Shown in pieces: positions 10,900 to 22,327 of a stretch of DNA of 64,000 nucleotides; position 1 is the first letter of the stretch; each line of letters begins with the position of its first letter. A program made the position numbers and the translations under genes. The stretch spans positions 92,084 through 156,083 of the forward strand of contig MEHQ01003549.1 in assembly GCA_008828725.1 (NCBI GenBank), in the 5' to 3' direction. The notes under the pieces are model-generated. The model saw only the letters and a list, made by a program, of their open reading frames with translations. It had not been told where the DNA came from and searched no databases. The DNA is from Saccharina japonica. Its lineage: Eukaryota; Sar; Phaeophyceae; Laminariales; Laminariaceae.

Positions 10900-11527
10900 C
10901 AGGCCGGCGTACTCCATTACTATCTGTTGACGTCCTTTGCCCCGTTTGAGCTTGGCGCCGTTGAGCTAACGAACGCCTGCGCGTGCACCGTCCTGGTTTC
11001 CTTGGAAGAGGCTCCCAAAGCAAGCACATGGTCCTCATTGAGCTCGTAACACTGAGGGGCCGTATTTCCTGCGTCGGGATTACTCCGCGGTGGACGACGA
11101 GGCGACCTGTCCACTGCGGATGAACCCACACGACGATGTTGGTATCGATGGCTTCTGCGACAGCGCCCAGAACCGTAAGGGGCATGTACTGGTAGTATTT
11201 CAAGAAAGCACGCTGACGCTGGTCGTCGAACACCGACAACGGTTTCCAGTTGTTGTGACCATCTTAAATGTCGAAGCCCATAGTACGAGCCCTTGCCCCC
11301 TCCAAAAGATGAAGAATGCGACATTCAGACTGGTTGGACGTCGTTCTTAAGTAGGCAACAGTCTTGGCACGGCCTACGGTGACATGGTCGACGATGGCGT
11401 TGGCGATGCTGTCCTTATGCCGTCTAACATCCGGCAGGGTGTAAGCGTTTTGGGTAGCCTGCAGGAACGAAGAAGTTGGAGCATCGACAGCAAAGGTTAT
11501 TTTATTACGACCCCTGTTGTAATGCCT
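10900..11527 (-). pseudogene. Possible OTU-like cysteine protease fragment
   Basis: On the minus strand one frame reads LPDVRRHKDSIANAIVDHV and a shifted frame reads FLKYYQYMPLTVLGAVAEAI followed by DTNIVVWV. The order R...I...H, then a W/L-G-x-x-E-x-x-A-x-x-x-x-x-x-I-x-V strand, resembles the central part of OTU-family proteases. The catalytic D-G-x-C loop that should precede it is not visible, and at least one frameshift is needed. It lies just upstream of, and on the same strand as, the PIF1-like fragment, which is the association known from Helitron2-type elements. The family call is tentative. Confidence 0.3.
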
Positions 11528-11530
11528 TAA

Positions 11531-12274
11531 GGGCATGTCTAAACAGAAACGAAAACGAAAAACGAAATCATTTCGTTTTTGGCATCATTTTAGCCGACGT
11601 GTCCAAACAGAAACGAATTGGGAACAGCAAGATCCAGGCGAAAAACAACTGAGAGCACAAGCCAAGTGCTGTTCACAACTATGTGCACATGCCGCTCGGC
11701 ACCACAGGCACACCAGAGGAGCAGGCAGAAGCGACGACAATTCGATACCGGGAGGTCATTGGGCCTCTCATGGAGGTGGTCGCGTGTCCAACTTTGACGC
11801 CCCGGGATCAAAATTCAAATTATACTGAGAACGAACTTCCAACCTCATTCTCAAGGGCATGATGCTGAACTCTACTCAAATGCTCTTCGCTTTGGCTCGA
11901 ACGCCGGTAAACAAAGGCCCTAGAGCGTCGGGGCTGGTGTTGTGGTTGGCCTCCTGGCTATTTACGGGGCATCTGTGCGGCTGTGTTGCCGTGCTAGCTG
12001 TGGGTTGCGTGCTGCGTGCGGCAGTCCTGATGTGATATTTTGACGTGGCTGCGCTGACCAGTAGGACACGCTGAGTTGTTGCTGCTCGTGCTTTCGTTTT
12101 CCTTTTCGTTTTTCAGCTGTCAACTTTTTGTTTTTCGCAATAGGTTGTAAATCGTTGATTTTCTCAGAACAAAAAAAAACGAAGGGGAACACGTTTGTGC
12201 CAGGGACCAATCAGCGCCCTGTTTATTTCATTTCGTTTTTCGTTTTTCGTTATCGTTTCTGTTTAGACATGCCC
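11531..12274. mobile_element. PIF/Harbinger-like non-autonomous element, 744 bp
   Basis: Termini GGGCATGTCTAAACAGAAAC and its exact inverse, with related A-rich arms (CGAAAACGAAAAACGAAAT) extending the TIR to about 40 bp. Flanking TAA occurs on both sides (11528-11530 and 12275-12277), the expected Harbinger-type target duplication. The interior holds no transposase. It contains further TTTCGTTTT palindromes near the ends and a G+C-rich middle. Length is close to the element at 9568-10316, but the termini differ, so these are two families. Confidence 0.8.
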
Positions 12275-12284
12275 TAATGGTGTG

Positions 12285-12900
12285 ATCCAATATGCGGTGC
12301 AGTCAGTATGTGCATCACTTTTGCGGTGCAGTCAAAATGTACACCAGTTTGGAGGTGCAGTCAGTATGTGCGCAGCACTACAACAGCAGTACTAGCAAGT
12401 CGATATATTGTGTAAGACTTCCAATATATTAGCATAGTACGAGTACTCGTAAATACGAGAATACGAGTACTCGTAATATCAGCATGTATGTGTCAGGTGC
12501 AGCACCTCAACAGCAGTCATCGCAAGCCGATAAATTGTGCAAGACTATTTTTTTTGTATATTCGTAGTATAATACGAGTACTCGTAAATACGAGAATATC
12601 AGTTTTGCGGTGCTGTCAGTTACTACTCGCATTTTCGCGGTGCAGTGAGTATGTGCGCAGCACGAGAACAGCAGTACTCGGAAGTCAATATATCAAGTAA
12701 GTCTACAAATTTGAGGTTGAATACGAGAACACGAGTACTCGTGAAGTCACCATTTGCAATGTGCAACACTACGACAGCAAGCAGTACATTGAAACTAAAA
12801 TATTGCGCAAGACGTAATTTAAAATACGAGCACCCGTAACTAGTGCTTCGATATTTGAGAGGTACCTTGCATAGTACAGGGTTCGAATTAGTGCTCCAGC
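12285..12900. repeat. Degenerate tandem repeat with GCGGTGCAGTCAGTATGTGC
   Basis: Units of roughly 110-160 bp carry the same succession of words: GCGGTGCAGTCAGTATGTGC, ACAACAGCAGTACT, AAGTCGATATATTG, and the palindrome TACGAGTACTCGTA with TAAATACGAG. At least four units can be followed. No gene is visible between 12285 and 13420; the last part holds a (CAG)n of five units at 13035 and a G+C-rich patch at 12940-13010. Confidence 0.65.
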
Positions 12901-13424
12901 AACATGTGCGCGTAGCACACATCGGGCATATTAGGATGTGCGCGGCGCGTAGCGCACACCGAGCCGGAGGCGAGGTGCGCTCCCCGGAGGGCCGCCGGAG
13001 CCGAAAATTTTGGACGTATGTGCGTAAATATACAGCAGCAGCAGCAGCAGGGTCCATTTATGAACCTCAAAAAAAGTCCCATAAGAGACTGCCTAAGAAC
13101 GCTATCTCGTTTGTCAATTTACTTTTTTCAAATATGACCTGGCAATTATATAATGGTTATTTTCTGGGCCATAAAAAGGGATTTTTCCATAACAATATCA
13201 ATATAAATCGATCCTCAAAACATCCCGCACGCGTTCACACGGTTCACGGGGAGGCATTGAAAAGAGGACGGAGGGCGCGGCAAGGGGCGTTGCAGTCGAT
13301 CCTCTCGACACACAGCAAAACTGTCAAATAAGTGTAGAGTGCCCCTACCTATCATACCGTAGACACTCGCTCGGGGACGAAAGGAGAGGTTCACAGCGTA
13401 ATCGGACGAATCGCCCGCAGGGCG

Positions 13425-14400
13425 TCGCCCCGACACTAAATTCAAGTTACAAAATCCATACTAATTTCAAGATAAATATTCATGACACAAAACTCATTTT
13501 TTTTTTTAAATAGTCGAAAAAAAGTATAAAAATGGATCTTCGGAACTTCGGTCAGAATCGAAAACGACCCAAACCTCGGCGATATAGTCGTTTTTACACT
13601 AAATTCAACGTATAAAGCTCAAAAAACTAAATCGCGTACGTACGTATTATAAAAAACTATTCAAAGGACTGACGAGTGACCACAGTGCCAAAATGTTATT
13701 TCTTTGGCAATTGCGAACACTTTATTATCGGAGTTGATTACTGGTACTCTAATCATTTTCCGTGTTCGGGCACACGACATGTAGAGAGGCACATAACACC
13801 GCAGCTCTGCATAGTAAAGCGTACGCACTAGTACTCCTACATACTCGAAGTACAGCAGTATGTGCTCGTACTCGAACAGCGCTCGAACCTACTGCTGTAC
13901 CTATTTATGGAGCTGCACGTACGCATACGAAGTACGCGTAATGGTATACAGGCGTCGCCCCGACACTAAATTCAAGTTACAAAATCCATGCTAATTTCAA
14001 GATGAGTATTCAGGACACAAAAATCAATTTATTTTCAAATAGTAAAAAAAAAGTAAAAAAATGGATCTCCAGAACTTCGGTCAGAATTGAAAACGACCCA
14101 AACCTCGGCGATATAGTCGTTTTAACACTACCACATTCAACATAAAAAGCTCAAAAAACTAAATCGCGTACGTACGTAATATAAAAAACTATGCAAAGGG
14201 CTGACCACTGACCACAGTGCCAAAATGTTATTATTTGGCAATTGCAAACGCTTTATTATTGAAGTTGATTACTGGTACTCTAATTATTTTCCGTGTTCGG
14301 GCAAACGACATGTAGAGAGGCACAGAACACCGCAGCTCTGCATAGTAAAGCGTGCGCACTATTAATATAGTACTCCTACATACTCGGAAGTACAGCAAAC
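13425..14400. repeat. Direct duplication of a roughly 450-530 bp segment
   Basis: The segment starting GGCGTCGCCCCGACACTAAA at about 13425 starts again at about 13952 and runs in parallel for roughly 440 bp through GGATCTTCGGAACTTCGGTC, CGCGTACGTACGTA and GACATGTAGAGAGGCAC. The first half belongs to a dispersed family (CACTAATTTCAAGATAAA ... AACTTCGGTCAGAATCGAAA) also present at 56455-56700 and 60570-60800. No coding frame is conserved. Confidence 0.8.
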
Positions 14401-14607
14401 AACCTTTTCGTCAAATAGAGTCTCTAGCTTTTGATTGAGTGTCACGTATAATACGATTACGTCAAATAAGCGTGTTATCATAAAACATTAAACTCATTGT
14501 ATAGTCGGAACAAAGCAAATCGGAGACACTTTTTTTAACGCATTTCATTTATTATTTGTAGTAGTAGTAGGAGTACCTGTATGCACACATCATACGTACG
14601 TACAAGG

Positions 14608-14890
14608 GGGGCTTCGCCGCGGCGGGCTGACGCCCGCCTGCGGCTACGCGCAATGCCCGTAACGGCGAGGAGTAGCCTACTGAGGTAGATTGGTAGCTAA
14701 GCTTAGGGCGAACAAAGCGACTCTGTACTGCCAAGGGGTGTACAGCAGTAGTACATGACACCTAATAATGAAAAACACTCACAAACGGAGGCTAGGTTTC
14801 TTATTTACATGAGAGGAGAGGATGCGTTTTATACTAGCTTCAATATAACGGCTTCCGAATTTCTTATTTCTTGTAAATATCACCCTATGG
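14608..14890 (-). repeat. Dispersed repeat, copy 2 (inverse of 7565-7861)
   Basis: Inverse-orientation partner of the repeat at 7565-7861. It starts with TACAAGGGGGGCTTCGCCGC and runs through GATTGGTAGCTAAGCTTAGG to CTTGTAAATATC. Because the copies are inverted and 7 kb apart, they could be the ends of one large element containing the helicase/OTU remnant, or two independent insertions. Confidence 0.75.
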
Positions 14891-14906
14891 TACTGAGGTG
14901 TTATGA

Positions 14907-14936
14907 TACGTACGTACGTACGTACGTACGTACGGG
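14907..14936. repeat. (GTAC)n microsatellite
   Basis: Seven uninterrupted units of the self-complementary tetramer TACG/GTAC. Short GTACGTAC runs are scattered through the whole window (for example 24600, 25200, 44930, 57000, 61320, 62455), so this word is generally abundant in this genome. Confidence 0.9.
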
Positions 14937-14939
14937 TAT

Positions 14940-16185
14940 ATGCATGTACAGTAGTAGCTGCGTGTAAAAAAAAAGAGCGTGTGTGTTTTGTATGTGCGCT
15001 CTCCATCACCATATTCTTGGTAAACGTTGCTGCAGCGCCCACCGCCCTCATGTCCACGCCCGCGAGCGCACGCGAGGCCCTGCCCGGTACTATATCCAGG
15101 CACACACCGACCACTATCGTACTGCTGAATACCACGCACGCATGAATACTGTACAGATATCATCGCATATTAAAAATTACCTGGTATATGATACTCTGTT
15201 ACTGCTTGCAGCGGTACTGGTACTCGTACATATAGTACGTAGTACGTGTATATCAGCAGTAAAAGGAGCCGGTACGATAAAAATCCGGGTTGGTCGTCTA
15301 CATAAAAAAACGGAATCTTGCATAGTGCGGTTTGCGTGTAGAACAAAAAATCATGTACTGGTTGGTATGGCATGTGCACGTGACTAAAAGGGCATGGAAT
15401 CCTGGAAAAATCGCAGCCCCGTGAGACATGAGTTGGGCACGGCCGAGACCGCCCTTGGCAGAGTAGGCAGAGCAGGGGTCGGCGAGCACGATGAGGGAAT
15501 CTTTGATTATGCATGTACAGCAGTAGCGTGTAAAACAAAAGAGCGTGTGTGTTTTGTATGTGCGCTCTCCATATTCTTGATAAACGTTGCTGCAGCGCCC
15601 ACCGCCCGCATGTCCACGCCCGCGAGCGCACGCGAGGCCCTGGCCGGTACTATATCCAGGCACACACCGACCACTGCCATACTGCTGAATACCACGCACG
15701 TATGAATACTGTACAGATATCATCGCATATTAAAAATTACCTGGTATATGATACTCTGTTACTGCTTGCAGCGGTACTGGTACTCGTACATATAATACGT
15801 ACGTGTATATCCGCAGTAAAAGGAGCCGGTACGATAAAATTCCGGGTTGGTCGTCTACTCGTACATAAAAAAAACGGAATCTTGAATAATGCGGTTTGCG
15901 TGTAGAACAAAAAAGCATGTACTGGTTGGTATGGTATGTGCACGTGACAAAAAGGGCATGGAATCCTGGAAAAATCGCAGCCCCGTGAGACATGAGTTGG
16001 GCACGGCCGAGACCGCCCTTGGCAGAGTAGGCAGAGCAGGGGTCGGCGAGCACGATGAGGGAGTTGCGTGTCGCCGGGTGGACGTCATCGCCAGTTATCG
16101 CGAAAAGGGCAAAAATCTACGTCTAAGAAAAGCTGTCGAGCTCTCTCCGAGCAGCAGCTGCAATTTTGTACATGTATTTATACGT
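14940..16185 (+). repeat. Left arm of a large palindrome, two tandem units
   Basis: Two direct units of about 560 and 690 bp share GTAAACGTTGCTGCAGCGCCC, CGCGAGCGCACGCGAGGCCC, ACTGTACAGATATCATCGCA, GGAGCCGGTACGATAAAA and TCGCAGCCCCGTGAGACATG. The same material occurs in inverse orientation at 17247-18293. The G+C-rich 3' part of each unit stays open in one frame on each strand (for example GMESWKNRSPVRHELGTAET on plus), but I recognise no domain. The strong conservation extends over non-coding parts too, so recent duplication explains it better than selection on protein. Confidence 0.85.
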
Positions 16186-17246
16186 GGAAAACATGATAAA
16201 TATTTAACGTGCGTATCATCGTATACTGACTGCTGTAGTGCTAGCTTTGCAATATTCCTTCTGCACCACCAACAGCAGTGTACGCGAAGTTTGATGAGTA
16301 AAGACTAACCGGAGTGATTCTTATTCGGTGTAAGTCTTTATTCATATTATATAAATCGTAATGCTCGTCTTGATCGCTGGAAGATTCCTTGGGCTCACTG
16401 AAAACCTCGTTAAAAGGTCGTTTCAATTCTTGACGTTATAATCTTCAGATCATTCTTTTTCGTCTGCAGATTAATATAAACATTCCCAACCCGTTGTTAG
16501 TCAGACGAAGCAATACCTATTTATCTGGTTTATCGAAACACACCCCCTGCTATCCTTCGGATTAAGAGAGGTCAGCTAGTTGTCGATTAATGCGAACATA
16601 TGAAGAAAACAACTACTGGCGCTTAGTATTATTATCATATTGGTCGACAAACATAAAACGTAGGAAACAAAATAAGAAATTCAGTCTCTACCATATATTG
16701 ACTTTTCTTAATATCCCACTGTACTACGAGTATGTAATGCCACATATTAAATAGATGAGGACCAAGGAGAAGCATGGAGGTCTCTTCTTGTGGTTTGTCC
16801 GCTCGCTCGGCGCCAAGTACGTAGCCCAAACGGCCTACGCAGGTCTGAAACGTATAGAGTATACTTGAGCAGAGGAGAGGGTATGTGCTGCTGCTGGTGC
16901 TGTGTGCTCCCGAAGCGTTTTCGTGGCGTTGCGGCTGTATATCCTACGAGGTGGTTTTATAATTCTTCCTATCTATGATGTGTACCGACTGCTATCGATC
17001 CGAGTGTACATAATAGCATGCCATGCCTTGGACCCTCAACAATTGACTTTGTCGCCCATATTTGTTTGTGGTAATCGCTTGGTACTCATCACGCTGATAC
17101 CAAACTGTAGATTTACATAAAACGACAACAATAACACAGCAGCAGCACGGCAGTCTAAAATAATCTTCTACGGGGGCCGGTGTGGTTGACTTTCCTTACA
17201 CCTTCATGGCACATAGTATATATATATTTGCTGGTCTTCGGGAGCA
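16186..17246. other. Spacer of the palindrome, no gene recognised
   Basis: About 1.06 kb of A/T-rich sequence between the inverted arms. It has no long open frame on either strand, no TIR and no recognisable RNA gene. CTGCTG runs occur near 16885 and GCAGCAGCAC near 17140. Confidence 0.6.
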
Positions 17247-18293
17247 AATATAAATACATGTACAAAATTGCAGCTGCTGCTCGGAGAGAGCTCGACAGCT
17301 TTTCTTAGACGTAGATTTTTGCCCTTTTCGCGATAACTGGCGATGACGTCCACCCGGCGACACGCAACTCCCTCATTGTGCTCGCCGACCCCTGCTCTGC
17401 CTACTCTGCCAAGGGCGGTCTCGGCCGTGCCCAACTCATGTCTCACGGGGCTGCGATTTTTCCAGGATTCCATGCCCGTTTTTTCACGTGCACATGCGAT
17501 ACCAACCAGTACATGATTTTTTGTTTTACACGCAAACCGCACTATGCAAGATTCCGTTTTTTATGTAGACGACCAACTCGGATTTTTATCGTACCGGCTC
17601 CTTTTACTGCTGATGTACACGTACTACGTACTATATGTACGAGTACCAGTACCGCTGCAAGCAGTATCAGAGTATCATATACCAGGTAATTTTTAATATG
17701 CGATGATATCTGTACAGTATTCATCTCATCGTGCTCGCCGACCCCTGCTCTGCCTACTCTGCCAAGGGCGGTCTCGGCCGTGCCCAACTCATGTCTCACG
17801 GGGCTGCGATTTTTCCAGGATTCCATGCCCTTTTTGTCACGTGGACATACCATACCAACCAGTACATGCTTTTTTGTTCTACACGCAAACGGCATTACTC
17901 AAGATTCCGTTTTTTTTTTATGTACGAGTAGACGACCAACCCGGATTTTTATCGTACCGGCTCCTTTTACTGCGGATATACACGTACGTATTATATGTAC
18001 GAGTACCAGTACCGCTGCAAGCAGTAACAGAGTATCATATACCAGGTAATTTTTAATATGCGATGATATCTGTACAGTATTCATACGTGCGTGGTATTCA
18101 GCAGTATGGCAGTGGTCGGTGTGTGCGTGGATATAGTACCGGCCACGGCCTCGCGTGCGCTCGCGGGCGTGAACATACGGGCGGTGGGCGCTGCAGCAAC
18201 GTTTATCAAGAATATGGGGAGCGCACATACAAAACACACACGCTCTTTTTTTGTTTACACGCTACTGCTGTACATGCATAATCAAAGATTCCC
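17247..18293 (-). repeat. Right arm of a large palindrome, two tandem units
   Basis: Inverse copy of 14940-16185. From the outer edge inward it begins with the same word as 15495 (GGGAATCTTTGATTATGC read on minus) and continues through a full unit. At about 17733 it jumps, at GAGCACGATGAG, into the middle of a second unit (ATGAATACTGTACAG). It ends at about 17247 with the GTACAAAATTGCAGCTGCTG word found at 16150-16180. The jump means one half-unit was lost from this arm. Confidence 0.85.
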
Positions 18294-18304
18294 TATTATT
18301 TTAA

Positions 18305-19060
18305 CAATCATTTCCTTTGTAGTTGCACTACCACTCCCCCTGTCAAGAGCTACTTATGTATTACCCGACAAAAAAAGGCAAGTATCTTCGTACTACTATT
18401 ATAATATTATTTTTAAAGCATTCCTTTGTAGTTGAGCACTACCACTCCCCCTGTCAAGATTCAAAGAAATGAGAAATGCTTGAGAATGCTACCCAATATC
18501 CAAGATCGCGTGCTTACTCCTCGCTTGTCTGTCTCTGCCCCCGACGCGTTCACGGCGAGATAAGCAGGGGAACTCGTACAGATCACTTACTCGTACGAGG
18601 TAATGGTACATACCTGATGTACGTACTGCTGTATCGATCGACACGTACTACTCGTCATGCGCGTAGTTCCAAAGAGCTTCGAAGTAACGATGCAAAAGGC
18701 TGACAACATGTATGTGACTCCTACACGATACCACTGCTGCACTTATTAATAATAAACTGAGAAACACGTCAGCTGTGAAATCTCCCGACCAAAGTCACCC
18801 CTTTGTGTTTGCGCATTACAACCCCCTTTTAAAAAAGTCACCCCTTTGTGTTTGCGCGCTACCGCCCCCCTGTCAAGATTCAAAGGAGTGCTCGAGCATG
18901 CAAACGACAAAAAGGGCTGAACAGTGACAAAATGTGATTGCTACTACTACTGTGCACATATTTAAAAAAAGTCACCGCTTTGTGTTTGTGACTACCCCCC
19001 CCCCCTTCAAGATTCAAAGAAATGCTCGACATGCCACCCAAGATCCAAGAATTTGCCTAC
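18305..19060. repeat. Short dispersed repeats, CCTTTGTGTTTGCGC ... CCCCCTGTCAAG
   Basis: The phrase CACCCCTTTGTGTTTGCGC, followed within 20 bp by a run of C and GTCAAGATTCAAAG, recurs at about 18785, 18836 and 18973; shortened versions with TTTCCTTTGTAGTTG occur at about 18310 and 18420. A G+C-rich phrase CGACGCGTTCACGGCGAG follows at 18541 and, varied, at 19085 and 13228. No gene is visible. Confidence 0.6.
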
Positions 19061-19281
19061 TTCTCGCTTCTCTCTCTCTCCCCCCGCACGCGTTCGCGGC
19101 GAGGTAAGCGGGGGGCACGAAGGGCGAGGGGCGTTGGAGCCGATCCTCGAAGAGAGCGCCCGAAGAAATGAAAAAAACTCGAGATATTGAGATGCCGAGA
19201 TTCCGATACTGAGGCCGGCCCGGAATTAAAATTATTTACCATGGGAGCTTGAGGGTTGAACCAACATAAAATTATATATGT

Positions 19282-19476
19282 TTATATGTATGCTTGGAGC
19301 TCCGCAGCTAGCGTCTTGGCCGACCGACGTTGAGCAACAGCCACGTCACGTGCACGAGCGACACCGTTGTGCCGTCGCTCCAGCGCATGGTAGTGGCGGC
19401 GGTCCGCGGCGTTCGCGGCGTGCCGCTCCCGCACCGCTACATGCAACTTATCCGGTGGTGTCCCCTGTCCGAGCAA
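19282..19476 (-). other. G+C-rich open stretch, unknown
   Basis: A G+C-rich island in A/T-rich surroundings is open on the minus strand with an Ala/Arg-rich, helix-prone sequence (RHYHALERRHNGVARARD). The opposite strand is also open. No domain, splice site or start context supports a gene. It may be an old coding exon or a transposon fragment. Up to 20085 I see nothing else. Confidence 0.15.
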
Positions 19477-20088
19477 AACACTCGTCGTTGTTTTTTTATA
19501 AAGCTTCCTGCATTTATTTATTTTTTGCGGCGATAATTGCCTATAGTAGCAAATAAATGATTTTTGAACGAGGGGTACTTGACTGTAACGTGGGCGATTT
19601 CGATGCGGTCTTCTACTCTGCGCGCGCTGGAACCTGACGTAACTTTCTGGAGCTACACTAAGTCATTCTGCTACGGTCTGCAAATTATATGAAAACCCTG
19701 AGAATCACCCATTTGGGCTGTTTCCGCATCCGCTCGACGCGGAACCACATTCCCGATCCAGTCGGAATGTAGAAAAGGTAATTTTACAGGTCTCCACGCA
19801 ATGAAATATCTCAATCGTAGACGTATCAAAAGTTATCGTTGATGCCACGCAGTAGGTCTGGTATACTGTATTCATTTTATATTGGGACTCCAGGCAGTCC
19901 AAAATGTTGACGATTTTTCAGTCTATTAAAATGCTACGTTAGGTGAAAACTTCAATCTTTTTAATCTGCCAATGTTTTGTGGTCTTTAGGTACCTCACGC
20001 CAGACCCTAACAGTATATCTGTGCATTGGAATATATACAACTATTAATAGTAGGATACCTGGTAGGGTTCAATGATATTGTAATACAA

Positions 20089-20133
20089 GGTTCCCCTCCG
20101 GGAAGTGCCTAGGGGAGTGACGCAAGAACGAAC
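20089..20133 (+). repeat. Conserved 45-55 nt hairpin motif, copy 1
   Basis: GGTTCCCCTCCGGGAAGTGC then CTAGGGGAGTGACGCAAGAACG. CCCCT pairs with AGGGG. The same motif occurs at 22266-22320 and 49094-49150, where it extends into CGAATCGAAAACCTACTA. Weaker relatives starting GGCTCCCCTTCGGG or GGTTCCCCTTCGGG occur at 59587 and 63551. Function unknown. Confidence 0.6.
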
Positions 20134-20169
20134 ATGAAAACTAAACAGCATACTACAGGTATACGTCTA

Positions 20170-20375
20170 TAATTGACTTGGTTTTTTATGAGCGGGCCGA
20201 AAATAACTTGATTTTAGTGTGGGTTCAAAATTGACTGTCGGTTTTGGTGTGAGTGGTATCAATTGACTTGTTTTTTGTGTGCGTGCAGGAAATAATTAAA
20301 ATTGACTTGCTTTGGGTTTGGGAGATCGGAATTGACTTGATTTCAGTGTAGGGATCGAAATTGACTGGGCTTTTA
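20170..20375. repeat. Minisatellite with ATTGACTTGATTTTAGTGTG
   Basis: About five degenerate units of 35-45 bp, each containing AAATTGACTTG, a T-rich word and GTGTGGG(A)TC. The same family fills 62935-63260. Its reverse complement contains CACACTAAAATCAAG, which is also the opening word of the dispersed family at 56455 and 60570, so the families share an origin. Confidence 0.75.
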
Positions 20376-20659
20376 TCGTTAATACTTCGTTTGCCCTCCG
20401 ACAATATGCAGCATGAGCTATGTACAACATTGATCACTCATAAGCATCCTCGAACAGAAGAAAATCAAGACCAACCTAAACGAAAAGGAAACCTATACTC
20501 GTATACATATATATACAAGCGCAAAATCGGCGCGCTTCGCGCGCCTTATTTTTTCTTATTGGGCTGCGCCAAGCGAAGGCTATGTATGGTGATCCATTTG
20601 GAATGACTACCACTCCTAAACCAGATAGATTTATTACATCGGATTTAACGAACTTGCTG

Positions 20660-22160
20660 AATATCCTTGCTGCCATTGGTGAGGAACGCTGGCTTCACGA
20701 ACTTCATTCCACAAAGCCAATCAGCTATGACCCAGTCGTGTTTGGATTTCCACACCGCGAAAGGCGGAATCGACTTGGGGGATCACCGTTATAATCCCCG
20801 TGTCGTCGGAGTTTTAGATGTACGGACATATTCATGGTCCGGGGATGATATTTTATCCTCCCCGGGTGGAGCTGGCTTCACGAACCTCAGCCATCCAGTG
20901 ATGGAGCCAGTGGGGTTGAGGTTTCCAAACCGTGCGGGGCGGTATCGACCGTAGGGATCACATATTTCCTACCCGATTTGTCCGAGTGGTAATGTATGGA
21001 AGGATTCATTATCTGGCGATAGGATCTTATCCTCCCCGCGTGCGGCATACCCTCAAAGATGCCCCAGCCAGTCATTAATGGAGCCAGTGGGGTTGGGGTT
21101 TCCACACCGTGCGCGGCCGTGTCGACCCGGGGGACCTGGGTTTTCCTCCCTGTGTTTTTGGAGTTGTAGACGTATGAAAGGATATCCGAACAGGGTATGG
21201 GGCGGTTTCGTCCCCGGGTGGCGCTGGCTATATTTCCGAGCCCCAGCCAATCAGCGATCGGCCGGTCGGGCTTGGGTTTCCACACCTTGCGGGTCGGTTT
21301 CGACCCGGGGGGTCGTATTTTCGTCCCCGGGTGGTCGGAGTTGTAGATATACTTGTAGGTATTTACGAACAGGGGATGCAGACCAATCGTCCCCGGGTAA
21401 GGAGTTGTGGATGCATGGCGGGATTTGCGATCTGGGGGTGAAAATCTGTTGTCCCAGGGTGGCTCTGGTTTGTATGCAAGCCCCAGCCAATCAACGATCG
21501 GCCGGTGTGGCAGGGGTTTCCACACCGTGCGGGGTGGTTTCGACCCGGGGGGTCGTTATTTTCGTCCCCGGGTGGTTGGATTTGTAGATATACGGAGGCA
21601 TTTACAAACCGGGGAGGGGTACGAATCGTACCCGGGCGAGGAGTTGTGGATGCATGGCGGGATTTCCGACCAGGGGGTGATAGTCTGTCGTCCTCGGGTG
21701 GCTCTGGGTTTGCATACGAGCCCCAGCCAATAAGCGATCGGCCGGTGTGGCTGGGTTTCGACACCGTGCGCGGCGGTGTTGACCCGGGGGACCTCGGTTT
21801 TCGTCCCCGGGCTGTTGGAGTTGTACATGTAAGGAGGGATTTCTGATCCGGGGATGGGTCCCTATCGTCCCCGGGTGGCTATATTTTCGAGCCCCAGCTA
21901 ATCAGCGATCGCCTGGTTGGGCTGGGGTTTTCACACCGTGCGGGGCGGTTTCGACTCGGGGGGTCGTTGCCACAGCCAATCAGCGATCGGACGGTCGGGC
22001 TGGGGTTTCCACACCGTGCGGGGCGATTTCGAGCCAGGGGATCGTTTTTTTCGTCCTCGGGTGGTCGGAGTTGTAGAGATACGGAGGCATTTCCGAACCG
22101 GGGATGGGGCCCTATCGTCCTCGTGTGCGTCGGGACTGAGGGGTTCCCCCGAGGGGCAAC
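20660..22160. repeat. Diverged array of the same G+C-rich satellite
   Basis: About eight monomers related to the array at 700-5310, recognised by TTTCCACACCGTGCGGGGCGG, GACCCGGGGG, TTTTCGTCCCCGGGTGG and GGAGTTGTAGATATACGGA at regular positions. These monomers keep CCAATCAGCGATCGGCCGG in nearly every copy, whereas the first array has a comparable phrase only in alternate monomers. It ends in a G+C-rich stretch (GCCGCGCGCGCCGCGGCCCC) at about 22165-22225 and shows no tail of the 2371 type. The region 20376-20660 has no gene. Confidence 0.85.
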
Positions 22161-22265
22161 TCCCGCCGCGCGCGCCGCGGCCCCTGATTGGCCGGGGGCG
22201 GGCTGGGAACCCCCCCGCGGAAAACGCAGGGATGAAACCCATATGTCTATTTTTTTATATTACAG

Positions 22266-22320
22266 GGTTCCCCTACGGGACGTGCCTAGGGGAATGGCGC
22301 AAGGACGAATCGAAAACCTA
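22266..22320 (+). repeat. Conserved hairpin motif, copy 2
   Basis: GGTTCCCCTACGGGACGTGC then CTAGGGGAATGGCGCAAGG and CGAATCGAAAACCTACTAC. A hAT-like element starts right after it at 22328, so the motif belongs to an older repeat into which that element inserted. CCCCTA/TAGGGG forms the stem. Confidence 0.6.
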
Positions 22321-22327
22321 CTACAAC

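Noticed and set aside
20089..20133. HDV-like or hammerhead ribozyme
   Set aside because: GCGCAAG and GCGAATC words and a 7-bp helix are suggestive, but no P2 partner for an HDV fold and no CTGANGA/GAAA core for a hammerhead could be found.
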